This document shows, piece after piece, positions 35,161 through 43,436 of a stretch of 64,000 nucleotides of DNA (position 1 is its first letter; every line of letters begins with the position of its first letter). The DNA is taken from positions 1-64,000 of the forward strand of contig JAHLLS010000025.1 of NCBI GenBank assembly GCA_020444045.1, written 5' to 3'. The DNA is from Deltaproteobacteria bacterium. GTDB lineage: Bacteria; Desulfobacterota; Desulfobacteria; Desulfobacterales; UBA5852. The translations under genes and the position numbers were made by a program. The notes beneath the pieces were generated by a model. The model saw nothing but the letters and a program-made list of their open reading frames with translations, did not search any database and was not told the DNA's origin.

Positions 35161-35178
35161 TTGAATTTAATTCAAATT
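35161..35178. promoter_or_regulatory. Operator candidate 1 of the acyl-CoA island
   Basis: The 15-bp palindrome TTGAATT-T-AATTCAA (35161-35175) and the next three bases recur in inverted orientation at 35242-35259. It lies 50 bp upstream of the first gene of the minus-strand operon. Candidate binding site for the operon's TetR regulator. Confidence 0.6.
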
Positions 35179-35241
35179 TAAAACATGATTCTTGTAGATC
35201 TCCGCCGCACCACTTGTCAACATTTTTCGAACTTATTTTTT

Positions 35242-35259
35242 AATTTGAATTAAATTCAA
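35242..35259. promoter_or_regulatory. Operator candidate 2 of the acyl-CoA island
   Basis: AATTTGAATTAAATTCAA is the exact reverse complement of the 18 bp at 35161-35178. The centre-to-centre distance is 84 bp, eight turns of B-DNA, which suits looping or control of both divergent promoters. It lies 30 bp before the plus-strand -35 box. Confidence 0.6.
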
Positions 35260-35288
35260 TTTACGAAAGATGGAACGCTATTTTTGCT

Positions 35289-35318
35289 TTGACAAGCGGA
35301 AAGTGTTTTGCCTATGGT
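35289..35318 (+). promoter_or_regulatory. Sigma-70-type promoter candidate for the long dehydrogenase and thiolase
   Basis: TTGACA at 35289-35294, 18-bp spacer, TATGGT at 35313-35318. The -35 box is consensus and the -10 a two-mismatch match. Transcription would give a roughly 590-nt leader before the dehydrogenase start at 35919. Confidence 0.45.
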
Positions 35319-35918
35319 AATTTTGATCGCTCAACATCGCCTGCGACGACACTACCCTGCACCGGAAAGCACACGTAACATCATTTTGTCTCGCCCTCTC
35401 CCATACCGTGCGCCTGAAGTCCACGCGCGATCATTGCCCGCTGCCATTTCAGTTTCGGCAGGCGTCTCCCGGAAGCGCGTGCATCTTTTCCGATGGGGAT
35501 CCTACTTCCACAAGGCTTTCACCGGGACGAAAAAAACGACTTCCCGAGAGCGCCTGCCGAATCCGTCTTCGCAATGCCGGAACGTCCCATTCCGGTCCCG
35601 GGCGCGTGCTAAAACAAGCTGCACAACCGACATCGACACCATCCGCACCGTTGACATGCCCCCGTTCGTCTTGATAAACCGCCGATATCTTTTTTTAAGA
35701 TGGTCGCCCGAACCGTTCGGACCGTGCCCGCCCTCTAGGCCAAAACCAGTCCCCCGCCATTATCCGGGAATCGATAGGGGATGGAAGGCGCCTCTCCGCA
35801 CGCCACGCGCGTCTAACCGCATAACGAATCGAAGCAAACCCGCACGCCGTCATGACAACGGCCCTGCCACTGTTGCGCGGCGCCACCTCTCGCACCTTGT
35901 GGAAGAAGGAGTACGACC

Positions 35919-37769
35919 ATGGCCCAACTGATCGCGGACCGTCGGGACATCGATTTCGTCCTGTATGAACAACTGCAGATCGAACAGCTTTTTGAAAAAG
36001 AGCGCTACCAGGACCTCAATCGCAAGATGGCGGACATGGTGGTGACGGAGGCCCGGCGTTTCGGCCTCAAGGAAATCCTCCCCACTTACGCGGAAGGCGA
36101 CCGCGCCGGGGTGATCTTCGAGAACGGCCAGGTCAAAGTGCCGGCCTGCTTTTACGGCCCCTACAAGCACTATGTGGACGGGGAATGGATCGCCATGGAG
36201 GAAGCCCCCGAAGTCGGGGGGCAGGGCCTGCCCCAGATCATCGCCCAGGCCGCCCGCGAATATATCGTAGGCGCCAATTTCGCCTTCGCCGCCTTCGGCA
36301 TCCTGAGCCACGGCACCGGCAAGATGATCGAGATCTTCGGGACCGACCAGCAAAAAATGCTGTTCCTGAAAAAAGTCTATTCCGGTGAATGGGCCGGCAC
36401 CATGCTGTTGACCGAGCCGGACGCCGGATCCGATGTGGGCGCCCTCACCACCACCGCCCGCAAGAACGACGACGGCACCTATACGCTTACGGGCAACAAA
36501 ATCTTCATTACCTGCGGCGACCATGATGTAACGGAAAACATCATTCACCCTGTGCTGGCCCGCGTGGAAGGCGCCCCGGCCGGCACCCGGGGTATTTCCA
36601 TTTTCCTGGTCCCCAAACGCTGGGTGAACGAGGACGGATCGTTGGGAGACGCCAACGACATCTTGTGCACCGGCATCGAAGAGAAAATGGGGATTCACGG
36701 CAGCCCGACCTGCAGTATGGCGCTGGGGTCGCGCGGAACATGCCGGGGGATGCTCCTGGGAGAAGAAAACCGGGGCATGGCCATCATGTTCCACATGATG
36801 AACGAAGCCCGCCTGGGGGTCGGTCAGCAGGGCTACCTGCACGGGTCTTCGGCTTACCTGCATGCCGCCGCGTATGCCAAACAGCGCATCCAGGGGCGCG
36901 ATCTCGCCGATGCCCGCAACCCTCAGGCCGCCGGTGTCCCGATCATCCGCCATCCCGACATTCGCCGCCAGTTGATGCGCATGAAAGCCCTGGTGGACGG
37001 CATGCGCAGTTTTACGTTCTATATCGCCTACCTGTTCGATCTGGAAGCTACGGCTGACGATCCGGCCCAAAAAGAACGCTACAAAGGTCTCATCGACTTC
37101 CTGACCCCTGTCGTCAAAGCCTACTGCTCCGATCGCGGGATGGAAATCTGTGACATGGCCATGAATGTCTTCGGCGGCTACGGCTATACCCGTGAATACC
37201 CGGTGGAGCAGCTCATGCGGGACTGCAAGATCGCCACCATTTACGAAGGGACCAATGGCATCCAGGCCATGGACCTGCTGGGCCGCAAACTCGGCCTGAA
37301 AAAGGGTGAAGTCTTCATGCAATTCCTGCAGGAAGTGCGCCGGACCGTGCAAATCGCCGAAACCCTTCCGGGGCTGCAGACCCTCTGCGGGCGGCTGGAC
37401 CAGACCCTCAACCGCTATGGCGAGACCGCCATTTTTCTGGGCAAAAAAACCATGAGCCCGGATGTTAAAATGGCCTTTGCCCATGCGCATCCCTTCCTGG
37501 ACGTCACCGGCGACATCGTGATGGCCTGGATGCTCCTCTGGCGGGCTGCCACCGCCCAACCCCGCCTGGCGGCTCTGCTCGATAAATCAGACGATCCGGC
37601 CGCCCGCATCGCGGAAAACAAGGACGCGGCCTTTTACGATGGCCAGATCAAAGCCGCCACTTACTTTATCAGCAGTCAACTGCCGGTTACCGTGGGCAAA
37701 ATCAATGCCATCCTGGAGGGCGACGCCAGCGCTATCCTGGAGGCCGCCGAAAGATCTTTCGGTGGCTAA
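35919..37769 (+). CDS. Long acyl-CoA dehydrogenase (DmdC/AcdA-type, about 600 residues)
   Basis: 616 residues: an N-terminal extension (1-75), acyl-CoA dehydrogenase core (about 80-470) with MLLTEPDAGSDVGALTTTA, NKIFITCGDHD and FGGYGYTREYPVEQLMRD, and a C-terminal about 140-residue domain of the long-form family. The catalytic Glu443 is present in TIYEGTNGIQ. Long-form enzymes include 3-methylmercaptopropionyl-CoA dehydrogenase and various medium/long-chain dehydrogenases; specificity is not readable. GTGGAAGAAGGAG lies before the ATG. Forms a two-gene unit with the thiolase. Confidence 0.9.
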   Translation: MAQLIADRRDIDFVLYEQLQIEQLFEKERYQDLNRKMADMVVTEARRFGLKEILPTYAEGDRAGVIFENGQVKVPACFYGPYKHYVDGEWIAMEEAPEVGGQGLPQIIAQAAREYIVGANFAFAAFGILSHGTGKMIEIFGTDQQKMLFLKKVYSGEWAGTMLLTEPDAGSDVGALTTTARKNDDGTYTLTGNKIFITCGDHDVTENIIHPVLARVEGAPAGTRGISIFLVPKRWVNEDGSLGDANDILCTGIEEKMGIHGSPTCSMALGSRGTCRGMLLGEENRGMAIMFHMMNEARLGVGQQGYLHGSSAYLHAAAYAKQRIQGRDLADARNPQAAGVPIIRHPDIRRQLMRMKALVDGMRSFTFYIAYLFDLEATADDPAQKERYKGLIDFLTPVVKAYCSDRGMEICDMAMNVFGGYGYTREYPVEQLMRDCKIATIYEGTNGIQAMDLLGRKLGLKKGEVFMQFLQEVRRTVQIAETLPGLQTLCGRLDQTLNRYGETAIFLGKKTMSPDVKMAFAHAHPFLDVTGDIVMAWMLLWRAATAQPRLAALLDKSDDPAARIAENKDAAFYDGQIKAATYFISSQLPVTVGKINAILEGDASAILEAAERSFGG

Positions 37770-37802
37770 ACGCTATCCCGTTTGGCAACACCGATAATGT
37801 AC

Positions 37803-37836
37803 GGCCGGCCTTGGTTGCCAGGTGCCGGCCTTTTAT
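37803..37836 (+). terminator. Terminator or attenuator between long dehydrogenase and thiolase
   Basis: GGCCGGC (37803-37809) pairs with GCCGGCC (37824-37830) and is followed by TTTTAT. It lies in the 95-bp gap between the two genes, so it may reduce read-through to the thiolase. Confidence 0.55.
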
Positions 37837-37864
37837 TGCCCTGACGCTATAAAAGGAGAATAGA

Positions 37865-39115
37865 ATGAAGGACGTTGTCATCGTATCGGCCTGCCGCACC
37901 GCCATCGGCACCTTTGGCGGAACCTTGCGGGACGTCAACGGCGCCACCATTGCGGCCGCCACCATGAAAGAAGCGGTTCGCCGCGCCGGTATCGATCCCG
38001 CGCTCATCAGTGACGTGCGCTACGGCTGCTGCCTCGAACCGACCGATGCCCTGAATGTCACCCGCACCGCGGCCCTGCTGGCCGGCATTCCGGACAGTGT
38101 GCCGGCCGTGACCATTAACCGGGTCTGCATCTCCGGCATGGAGGCCGCCCTCTCCGGGATGGCCATGATCCAGGCCGGCCTGGCGGAGATCGTATTGGCC
38201 GGCGGCGTCGAACACATGTCGGGCGCACCCTATACCGTGGAGAACGCACGCTGGGGCTGCCGGCTTCAGGACCAGGTATTCGTGGACCGCATGATCCGGG
38301 CCCTGCACTGCGGATCCCATATTATTCCCCATCCGGAAGACGGACCAGTGGACGCCGAAAAACCGCCCCTTAGCTATTTCAAAGGCAAACCCTATATCAT
38401 GGGGCATACGGCCGAATTTATCGCCCAGCACCACGACATCAGTCGGGAAGCCATGGACGAAATCGCCTTGCGCAGCCACAACAATGCCGAACGGGCCACC
38501 CGGAACGGTGATTTCAAGGCTGAAATCGTGGCCCTGGAAGTGCCGCGCCGCAAAAAAGACCCCCTCGTCTTCGATCGCGACGAACACTTCCGGCCAGGCA
38601 TGACCATGGACGACCTCCGCAAACTGCCGCCGGCCTTCGTTCCCAAAACCGGCAAGGTCACGGCCGGAAATTCCAGCGGCCTCAGCGACGGATCAGCGGC
38701 CATGATGATCATGAGTGCCGACAAAGCCCGGGACCTGGGCCTGACGCCCCTGGCGCGCATCAAAGCCGTCGGGATGGGCGCCTGCCACCCGTCGGTGATG
38801 GGCCTGTCACCGGTGCCCGCCGTACGCAATCTGCTCCAACGCTCGGGAATGACACTGGACGACTTCGAACTGATCGAGGTCAACGAAGCGTTTGCCGCCC
38901 AGTACCTCGGATGTGAAATCGAACTCGGCCTGAACCGCGACGTCACCAATGTCAACGGCTCCGGCATCGGTCTGGGACATCCGGTCGGTGCCACCGGGGC
39001 CCGCATCATGGTCACGCTGCTGCATGCGCTGAAGCAGCAGAAAAAAACAGTGGGCATGGCCACGCTCTGTGGCGGTGGGGGGGTGTCAATGGCGTGTGTT
39101 CTGGAAATGCTATAG
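37865..39115 (+). CDS. Thiolase (acetyl-CoA C-acyltransferase)
   Basis: 416 residues. Nucleophile Cys88 in NRVCISGMEA, His372 in GLGHPVGATGARI and Cys402 in LCGGGGVSMA complete the thiolase triad; NEAFAAQYLG is also present. It performs the final CoA-dependent cleavage of 3-ketoacyl-CoA in the cytoplasm. It is about 20 residues longer than the common 392-residue form, with extra sequence in the middle (RALHCGSHIIPHPEDGPVDA). AAAAGGAG precedes the ATG. The region after its stop resembles the start of the 3'-UTR repeat family (see findings). Confidence 0.93.
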   Translation: MKDVVIVSACRTAIGTFGGTLRDVNGATIAAATMKEAVRRAGIDPALISDVRYGCCLEPTDALNVTRTAALLAGIPDSVPAVTINRVCISGMEAALSGMAMIQAGLAEIVLAGGVEHMSGAPYTVENARWGCRLQDQVFVDRMIRALHCGSHIIPHPEDGPVDAEKPPLSYFKGKPYIMGHTAEFIAQHHDISREAMDEIALRSHNNAERATRNGDFKAEIVALEVPRRKKDPLVFDRDEHFRPGMTMDDLRKLPPAFVPKTGKVTAGNSSGLSDGSAAMMIMSADKARDLGLTPLARIKAVGMGACHPSVMGLSPVPAVRNLLQRSGMTLDDFELIEVNEAFAAQYLGCEIELGLNRDVTNVNGSGIGLGHPVGATGARIMVTLLHALKQQKKTVGMATLCGGGGVSMACVLEML

Positions 39116-39186
39116 AAGCGATTTCAAAAAAACCTTTTAATTGAGAAAACTGGCTGTCCAAATCGACTATAAGCAGGAAAGCATCC

Positions 39187-40332
39187 ATGGAATTTCCGAA
39201 TATCTGGGCTGAAATCGACCTGGATGCCATTGGCCATAATGTTCGGGAGTTGCGGCGCATCACCCGGTCCGCGGCGCGCATGATGGCCGTGGTCAAGGCC
39301 GATGGCTACGGTCACGGGGCCGCTCCGGTGGCCCGCACCGCCCTGGCGGCCGGGGCCGACATGCTGGCCGTGGCCCGCATTGACGAGGGAATTACGCTGC
39401 GCCAGGCTGGCTTGAAAGCCCCCATACTGGTTTTCGGTCCCACCCTGCCGGCCTTTGCCGAAAGCCTGGTGGCGCATGAATTGATTCAGAGTGTCACCGG
39501 GCTGGACGCCGCCCGCCAATTGGACGCGGTCGCCCGCCGCTGCGGCCGGACGATTCCCATTCACCTCAAGGTGGATTCCGGGATGGGCCGCCTGGGGCTG
39601 CGTCCCAATGTTGAACAGCAGGCCGAGCTGATGTCGGCGGTCGCCGAGGTCGACGCCATCGCCAGGTTGGACGGGTTGCGCCTGGAGGGGATTTACACCC
39701 ATTTCGCCGCAGCGGATGAACGCGACAAAGACTATGCCCAGCAGCAATTCGACGTTTTCGAACGCTTCCTGCAAGCCCTGCAGGCCGCCGGCATCGATTG
39801 CGGACTGCGTCACGCCGCCAACAGTGCCGCCATCATCGATCTGCCCCAGACCCACCTGGATGCGGTACGGCCCGGGATTGCGCTATATGGCCTCTACCCG
39901 TCACCGGACGTGAATCACGAACGCATCCACCTCAAACCGGCCCTGTCCCTGAAATCGCGTTTGCTGCAGGTCAAGGCTGTTCCGGCCGGCTGCTGCGTCA
40001 GCTACGGCATGACGTGGAAAGCCCCGCAGTCAACCGTTATCGGAACCGTGGCGGCCGGCTATGCCGACGGCATCCAGCGAAGCCTATCCAATCGCGGCGC
40101 CATGCTGGTGGGGGGTCGGCGGGCCCCCATTGTGGGTCGGGTCTGCATGGATTTGATCATGCTGGATCTGGGGGCGGGTTCCCCGGCGGCTGCCGGGGAC
40201 GAAGTGGTGATTATCGGCCGTCAGGGCCGGGCGGTCGTCACGGCTGATGAAATCGCGGACCTGCTGGGCACCATCAATTATGAAGTGGTGTTTACCAATG
40301 CCACCCGCGTGCCCCGCCGGTATCTGCCGTAA
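39187..40332 (+). CDS. alr: Alanine racemase
   Basis: 381 residues. The PLP-binding Lys37 in AVVKADGYGHGA and the catalytic Tyr273 in CVSYGMTW are present, as are VDSGMGRLGL and GRVCMDLIMLDLG. Makes D-alanine for peptidoglycan. Length and motifs are standard. It starts 71 bp after the thiolase; co-transcription is possible but not functionally expected. Confidence 0.96.
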   Translation: MEFPNIWAEIDLDAIGHNVRELRRITRSAARMMAVVKADGYGHGAAPVARTALAAGADMLAVARIDEGITLRQAGLKAPILVFGPTLPAFAESLVAHELIQSVTGLDAARQLDAVARRCGRTIPIHLKVDSGMGRLGLRPNVEQQAELMSAVAEVDAIARLDGLRLEGIYTHFAAADERDKDYAQQQFDVFERFLQALQAAGIDCGLRHAANSAAIIDLPQTHLDAVRPGIALYGLYPSPDVNHERIHLKPALSLKSRLLQVKAVPAGCCVSYGMTWKAPQSTVIGTVAAGYADGIQRSLSNRGAMLVGGRRAPIVGRVCMDLIMLDLGAGSPAAAGDEVVIIGRQGRAVVTADEIADLLGTINYEVVFTNATRVPRRYLP

Positions 40333-40345
40333 TGGTCTGCTGAAT

Positions 40346-41062
40346 ATGCAACAACGCAGCGTCAATCTTGATCGGAAAACGCCGTTTTCATTTTCATGCC
40401 GGTGCTGTCTTGCCTGTTGCCGTAACAAGAAAATCCAGGTCAATCCATACGAAATTACCCGCCTGGCCCGCAATCGGGGGTTGTCTACATCTGATTTTAT
40501 AAATCGCTATACGACCGAAGAAGGAACATATCTGACCTGGGATGCGGAGGGTCGGTGCATATTTCTCGATTCCCAGGGTTGCGCGGTCCATAGGGATCGC
40601 CCCCTGGTCTGTCGCCTCTATCCCCTTGGGAGACATGTTACGCATGCCTTGCAGGAATCTTATTCCGAATTTGAACCGGATCCGGAATGCCAGGGCGTTT
40701 ATGGAACGGACGGCCAGATCGGCGATTATCTTGAATCACAAAACGCCTATCCGTTTATGGAAGCTGCGGATAAATACTTGCAACTTTTTTGGAAATTATG
40801 CAATATATTACAAAATAGCGCGGCGGATCCGATAAATGATAATTTAGCCACGACTGCCCATACAGGGCCGTATTTTTCAGTAGCTGCGCCTTACGATATC
40901 CTGAAGGACGTCGACGGGACGGTGGCAGATTTTTGCAAGAAAGAAAAAGTTGCCCTTCCCAAAGATATCGAAGATCAAATTTCTATCCACATCCGGGCGA
41001 TCGAAGTCTGGGCATGCCATTCCAGGAAAGGGGGACAAGATGAAGAAAACGTCAACGGCTAA
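40346..41062 (+). CDS. YkgJ-family cysteine-cluster protein
   Basis: 238 residues. The N-terminal cluster FSCRCCLACCRNKKIQV (Cys18, 20, 21, 24, 25) and GRCIFLDSQGCAVHRDRPLVCRLYPLG match the YkgJ (UPF0153/CxxCxxCC) pattern of putative Fe-S or zinc-chelating proteins, related in style to the FliB lysine methylase cluster. ATG at 40346 begins the homology; upstream frame overlaps alr. Codons and GC are clearly lower than in alr. Its 3' end overlaps the following repeat-peptide gene by 23 bp, so the two are coupled. Biochemical role unknown. Confidence 0.8.
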   Translation: MQQRSVNLDRKTPFSFSCRCCLACCRNKKIQVNPYEITRLARNRGLSTSDFINRYTTEEGTYLTWDAEGRCIFLDSQGCAVHRDRPLVCRLYPLGRHVTHALQESYSEFEPDPECQGVYGTDGQIGDYLESQNAYPFMEAADKYLQLFWKLCNILQNSAADPINDNLATTAHTGPYFSVAAPYDILKDVDGTVADFCKKEKVALPKDIEDQISIHIRAIEVWACHSRKGGQDEENVNG

Positions 41063-41390
41063 AGATCACAACGACCGTAAAACGCTGGAAATACGTTCCC
41101 TTAAAAAAACAATCGGAATCGCGACGATGGTTGCATCACTTGGCGCTTCCCTCGGCGTCAATGTAGGCGATCTTTTCGCCGGTGAAAAATCGATCATCAA
41201 CAGCAGTCCTGCAGTAACCAGTGATGTCGTGTCGGACCAGTATAAAATCCCTGATGCAAACCAGCACAAAGTGGCCAATCAGCTCAAAAACATCCCGGCG
41301 AACCAGCACAAAGTGGCCAATCAACACAAGAACATCCCGGCAAACCAGCACAAGCTGCAGAACCAGCAGAAGACTCCTCTTGGGAACTGA
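41040..41390 (+). CDS. Short protein with 14-residue NQxK tandem repeats
   Basis: 116 residues. A basic N-terminus (MKKTSTAKDHNDRKT...) is followed by a hydrophobic Gly/Ala/Ser segment (IGIATMVASLGASLGVNVG, residues 25-43) ending DLFAGEK, then a repetitive tail: ANQHKVANQLKNIP (73-86), ANQHKVANQHKNIP (87-100) and ANQHKLQNQQKTPL (101-114). Six NQxK units plus DQYK occur at 6-8 residue spacing. GGAAAGGGGG lies 5 nt upstream. Either an exported repeat protein or a precursor peptide with leader and core; no known family recognised. Coupled to the YkgJ gene. Confidence 0.65.
   Translation: MKKTSTAKDHNDRKTLEIRSLKKTIGIATMVASLGASLGVNVGDLFAGEKSIINSSPAVTSDVVSDQYKIPDANQHKVANQLKNIPANQHKVANQHKNIPANQHKLQNQQKTPLGN
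41256..41381 (+). repeat. Three 42-bp tandem repeats coding for the NQxK region
   Basis: 126 bp made of three 42-bp units with silent and replacement differences (for example CAGCTC versus CAACAC at the fifth motif). Each unit encodes two NQxK sub-repeats. Codon-level variation shows selection on the amino-acid pattern rather than a fresh slippage product. Confidence 0.7.
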
Positions 41391-41472
41391 AACACAATCC
41401 TTTTTTTGGGAGGGGTAATTGAACCTGTCTTGGTATGGTGATACCGCAACCGCCATGCCGGTTATCGTCAAA

Positions 41473-42525
41473 TTAGCACCTTAAAGTCCCCTCGTGCGCG
41501 TCCCGGATCAGGTGAATATCTTCAGGGGCGATCGTCAGATAAACCGTCTCGCCTTCGGCCACGGTAGAGCGGCAAATATCACGGCGGCTGTCGATGGCAT
41601 GAAAGGAGACACCGTCCACGTCGACCGCGATATCCGCATAGAAGCCGCGGTTTAAAATGTGGCGAAGCCGGCCGGTTAAGTGGTTGACCGTCGGGGCGTC
41701 CTGGGGCTGAAGGCTGATACCCACATTTTCCGGTCGGATGGCAATCGAGTGAAAAACGCCTCCCGGGTTGCGGCACCGCAGCCGAAGGCCGCCAATTTGC
41801 GCCCCATCCCCGTCAATTTCCGCAGAAAATAGATTTTTCATGCCCACAAAACCTGCCACGAAGGGCGTTTCCGGATGCGCGAAAACCGTCTCCAGCGCGC
41901 CGATCTGCTCGATACGCCCGTGGTTCATGATCGCCGTGCGCTGTGCCAGAAAATGTGCTTCCGCAAAATCATGGGTCACCATCAGCAGGGTAATGCCCGT
42001 ATCCTGATGCAGGGCTTTGAGCACCCCCCGGATGTCTTCGCGAAAATTTGGATCCAGGGCGGAAAGCGGTTCGTCCAGCAGCAATACGGAGGGGGCTACC
42101 GCCAGCGCTCGCGCCAGCGCCACGCGCTGTTTTTCCCCCCCGCTCAGGGACCGAATGCGGCGCTTCATGAGGCGCGTCAACCCCAGGCGCTCGACCAAGG
42201 GTGTCACGGACGGCAGGGACGCCCGACAGTAACGCTGGCCGTAAACGATGTTCTCTTCCACGGTCAGGTGGGGAAACAGGGCATGATCCTGATAGACGAT
42301 GCCGATGCGCCGCCGCTCCGGCGGCTGCCGGGTGACATCGCGACCGTCAATCAGGATACGTCCGGCGGCAATCGGCACGACGCCGATAATGGCTTCCAGC
42401 AGAAGGGTTTTACCGGCCCCTGTCGGACCGAGGAGCGCAAAGGCTTCACCGGCACGCACCTGCAGATTGATGTCCTCCAGCGCAAACCCCGGCAGGACGA
42501 TAGCAAGATCTTCCACCCGTATCAT
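41473..42525 (-). CDS. wtpC: Tungstate/molybdate ABC transporter ATP-binding protein with TOBE-like domain
   Basis: 350 residues. Walker A LLGPTGAGKT, signature LSGGEKQRVALARAL, Walker B LLLDEPLSALD, H-loop MVTHD; residues about 235-345 form a TOBE-type C-terminal domain (SIAIRPENVGISLQ; TGRLRHILNRGFYADIAVDVDG). Energises oxyanion uptake. Overlaps the permease gene by 4 bp. Assigned to Wtp rather than Mod because of the binding protein in the same operon. Confidence 0.88.
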   Translation of the reverse strand: MIRVEDLAIVLPGFALEDINLQVRAGEAFALLGPTGAGKTLLLEAIIGVVPIAAGRILIDGRDVTRQPPERRRIGIVYQDHALFPHLTVEENIVYGQRYCRASLPSVTPLVERLGLTRLMKRRIRSLSGGEKQRVALARALAVAPSVLLLDEPLSALDPNFREDIRGVLKALHQDTGITLLMVTHDFAEAHFLAQRTAIMNHGRIEQIGALETVFAHPETPFVAGFVGMKNLFSAEIDGDGAQIGGLRLRCRNPGGVFHSIAIRPENVGISLQPQDAPTVNHLTGRLRHILNRGFYADIAVDVDGVSFHAIDSRRDICRSTVAEGETVYLTIAPEDIHLIRDAHEGTLRC

Positions 42526-43358
42526 GCGATGCCACCCTTACGGGGTGAGGCCCAGCGCAGCAGCAGAAAAAGCACCAGACAGACCATGATCAGGCCCACG
42601 GCCACGGGCTGGGAGTATTTCAGGCCATAGGCGGTGAACCGTTCGTAGATCATCACCGGTGCGACCATGGGATGATAGGCCACGATCACCACGGCGCCGA
42701 ATTCGCTCACCGCCCGGGCCATACACATGATCAGCCCCACCAGCATGCTGCGCCAGGCTAGGGGCAGGGTGATCCGGAAGAAGGTGCTCCAGGGGGAGGC
42801 CCCCAGGCTGCGGGAAACGGTCTCCAGGCGCGCGGGCACGGCCTCGAAACCGGTTTTGACGGCATTGATGTAAAACGGCAACCCCACGAAGGTCAACACG
42901 CAGACGATGCCGGTGACCGTCCCCATAATCTGGATGTTCAGCTGGTCCAGGATCCGCCCGAACCAGTGGTGACGGCCGGCCATGCTCAGAAGGGCAATGC
43001 CCACCACCGGATGGGGGATCATAATGGGCAGATCCACCACGCTTTCCACCAGCCGTTTGCCGGGAAAGTGCTTACGGGCCATCAGGTAGGCAAAGGGTGT
43101 GCCGAAGACGAACGCGATCAGAGCGGCGGTTCCCGACGTGTAGAGGCTCATCCCGATGGCGCGGATGACATCGGGATCACTCCAGGTCTCCCGCAGATCT
43201 TCCAGTGAGGGCTGGACCACCATTTCCACCAGCGGCAGCAGGATGAAAGCCATAATGATGGCGCTGGCCGCCAGGGCGATCCCCATAAACGGATCGACCC
43301 GGCGGCGGCCCGATCCGGGGGACGGCAAGGGCAACGCGTCGTCGGTGGTTTTGCTCAT
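42522..43358 (-). CDS. wtpB: Tungstate/molybdate ABC transporter permease
   Basis: 278 residues with about six membrane helices and the EAA-loop region TVSRSLGASPWSTFFRITLPLAWRSM typical of ModB/WtpB/CysW permeases. The tail ARAVSEFGAVVIVAYHPMVAPV is characteristic of molybdate/tungstate permeases. It follows the binding protein gene across a hairpin-bearing gap. Confidence 0.9.
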   Translation of the reverse strand: MSKTTDDALPLPSPGSGRRRVDPFMGIALAASAIIMAFILLPLVEMVVQPSLEDLRETWSDPDVIRAIGMSLYTSGTAALIAFVFGTPFAYLMARKHFPGKRLVESVVDLPIMIPHPVVGIALLSMAGRHHWFGRILDQLNIQIMGTVTGIVCVLTFVGLPFYINAVKTGFEAVPARLETVSRSLGASPWSTFFRITLPLAWRSMLVGLIMCMARAVSEFGAVVIVAYHPMVAPVMIYERFTAYGLKYSQPVAVGLIMVCLVLFLLLRWASPRKGGIA

Positions 43359-43382
43359 GTCGAAAATGGATGCGGACGGAAA

Positions 43383-43426
43383 CCGGCAAGCCCGCTGACG
43401 CCATGCGAGGCGCGCGGGCTTGCCGG
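43383..43426 (-). promoter_or_regulatory. Inverted repeat between wtpA and wtpB
   Basis: Perfect 13-bp inverted repeat CCGGCAAGCCCGC (43383-43395) and its complement (43414-43426), 18-nt loop, just after the wtpA stop. Only a weak T-run follows on the minus strand. Probably stabilises the upstream wtpA message or partly terminates. Confidence 0.55.
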
Positions 43427-43436
43427 GATGCCGTTA

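Larger units (their letters stand above)
35112..35918. other. Divergent control region of the acyl-CoA island
   Basis: 807 bp between the divergently transcribed acyl-CoA dehydrogenase genes. The first 180 bp are AT-rich and hold two palindromes and a plus-strand promoter candidate. The remaining 600 bp (35320-35918) are GC-rich, with no believable gene on either strand and only short palindromes such as CCGAACCGTTCGG near 35709; it would be an unusually long leader of the plus-strand dehydrogenase. Confidence 0.5.

Noticed and set aside
35850..37559. 569-residue minus-strand open frame
   Set aside because: Antisense of the long acyl-CoA dehydrogenase; His/Gly/Gln-rich shadow composition.
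40247..40345. N-terminal extension of the YkgJ-family gene overlapping alr
   Set aside because: The 33 extra residues are the alr coding sequence read in another frame; family homology starts after the ATG at 40346.
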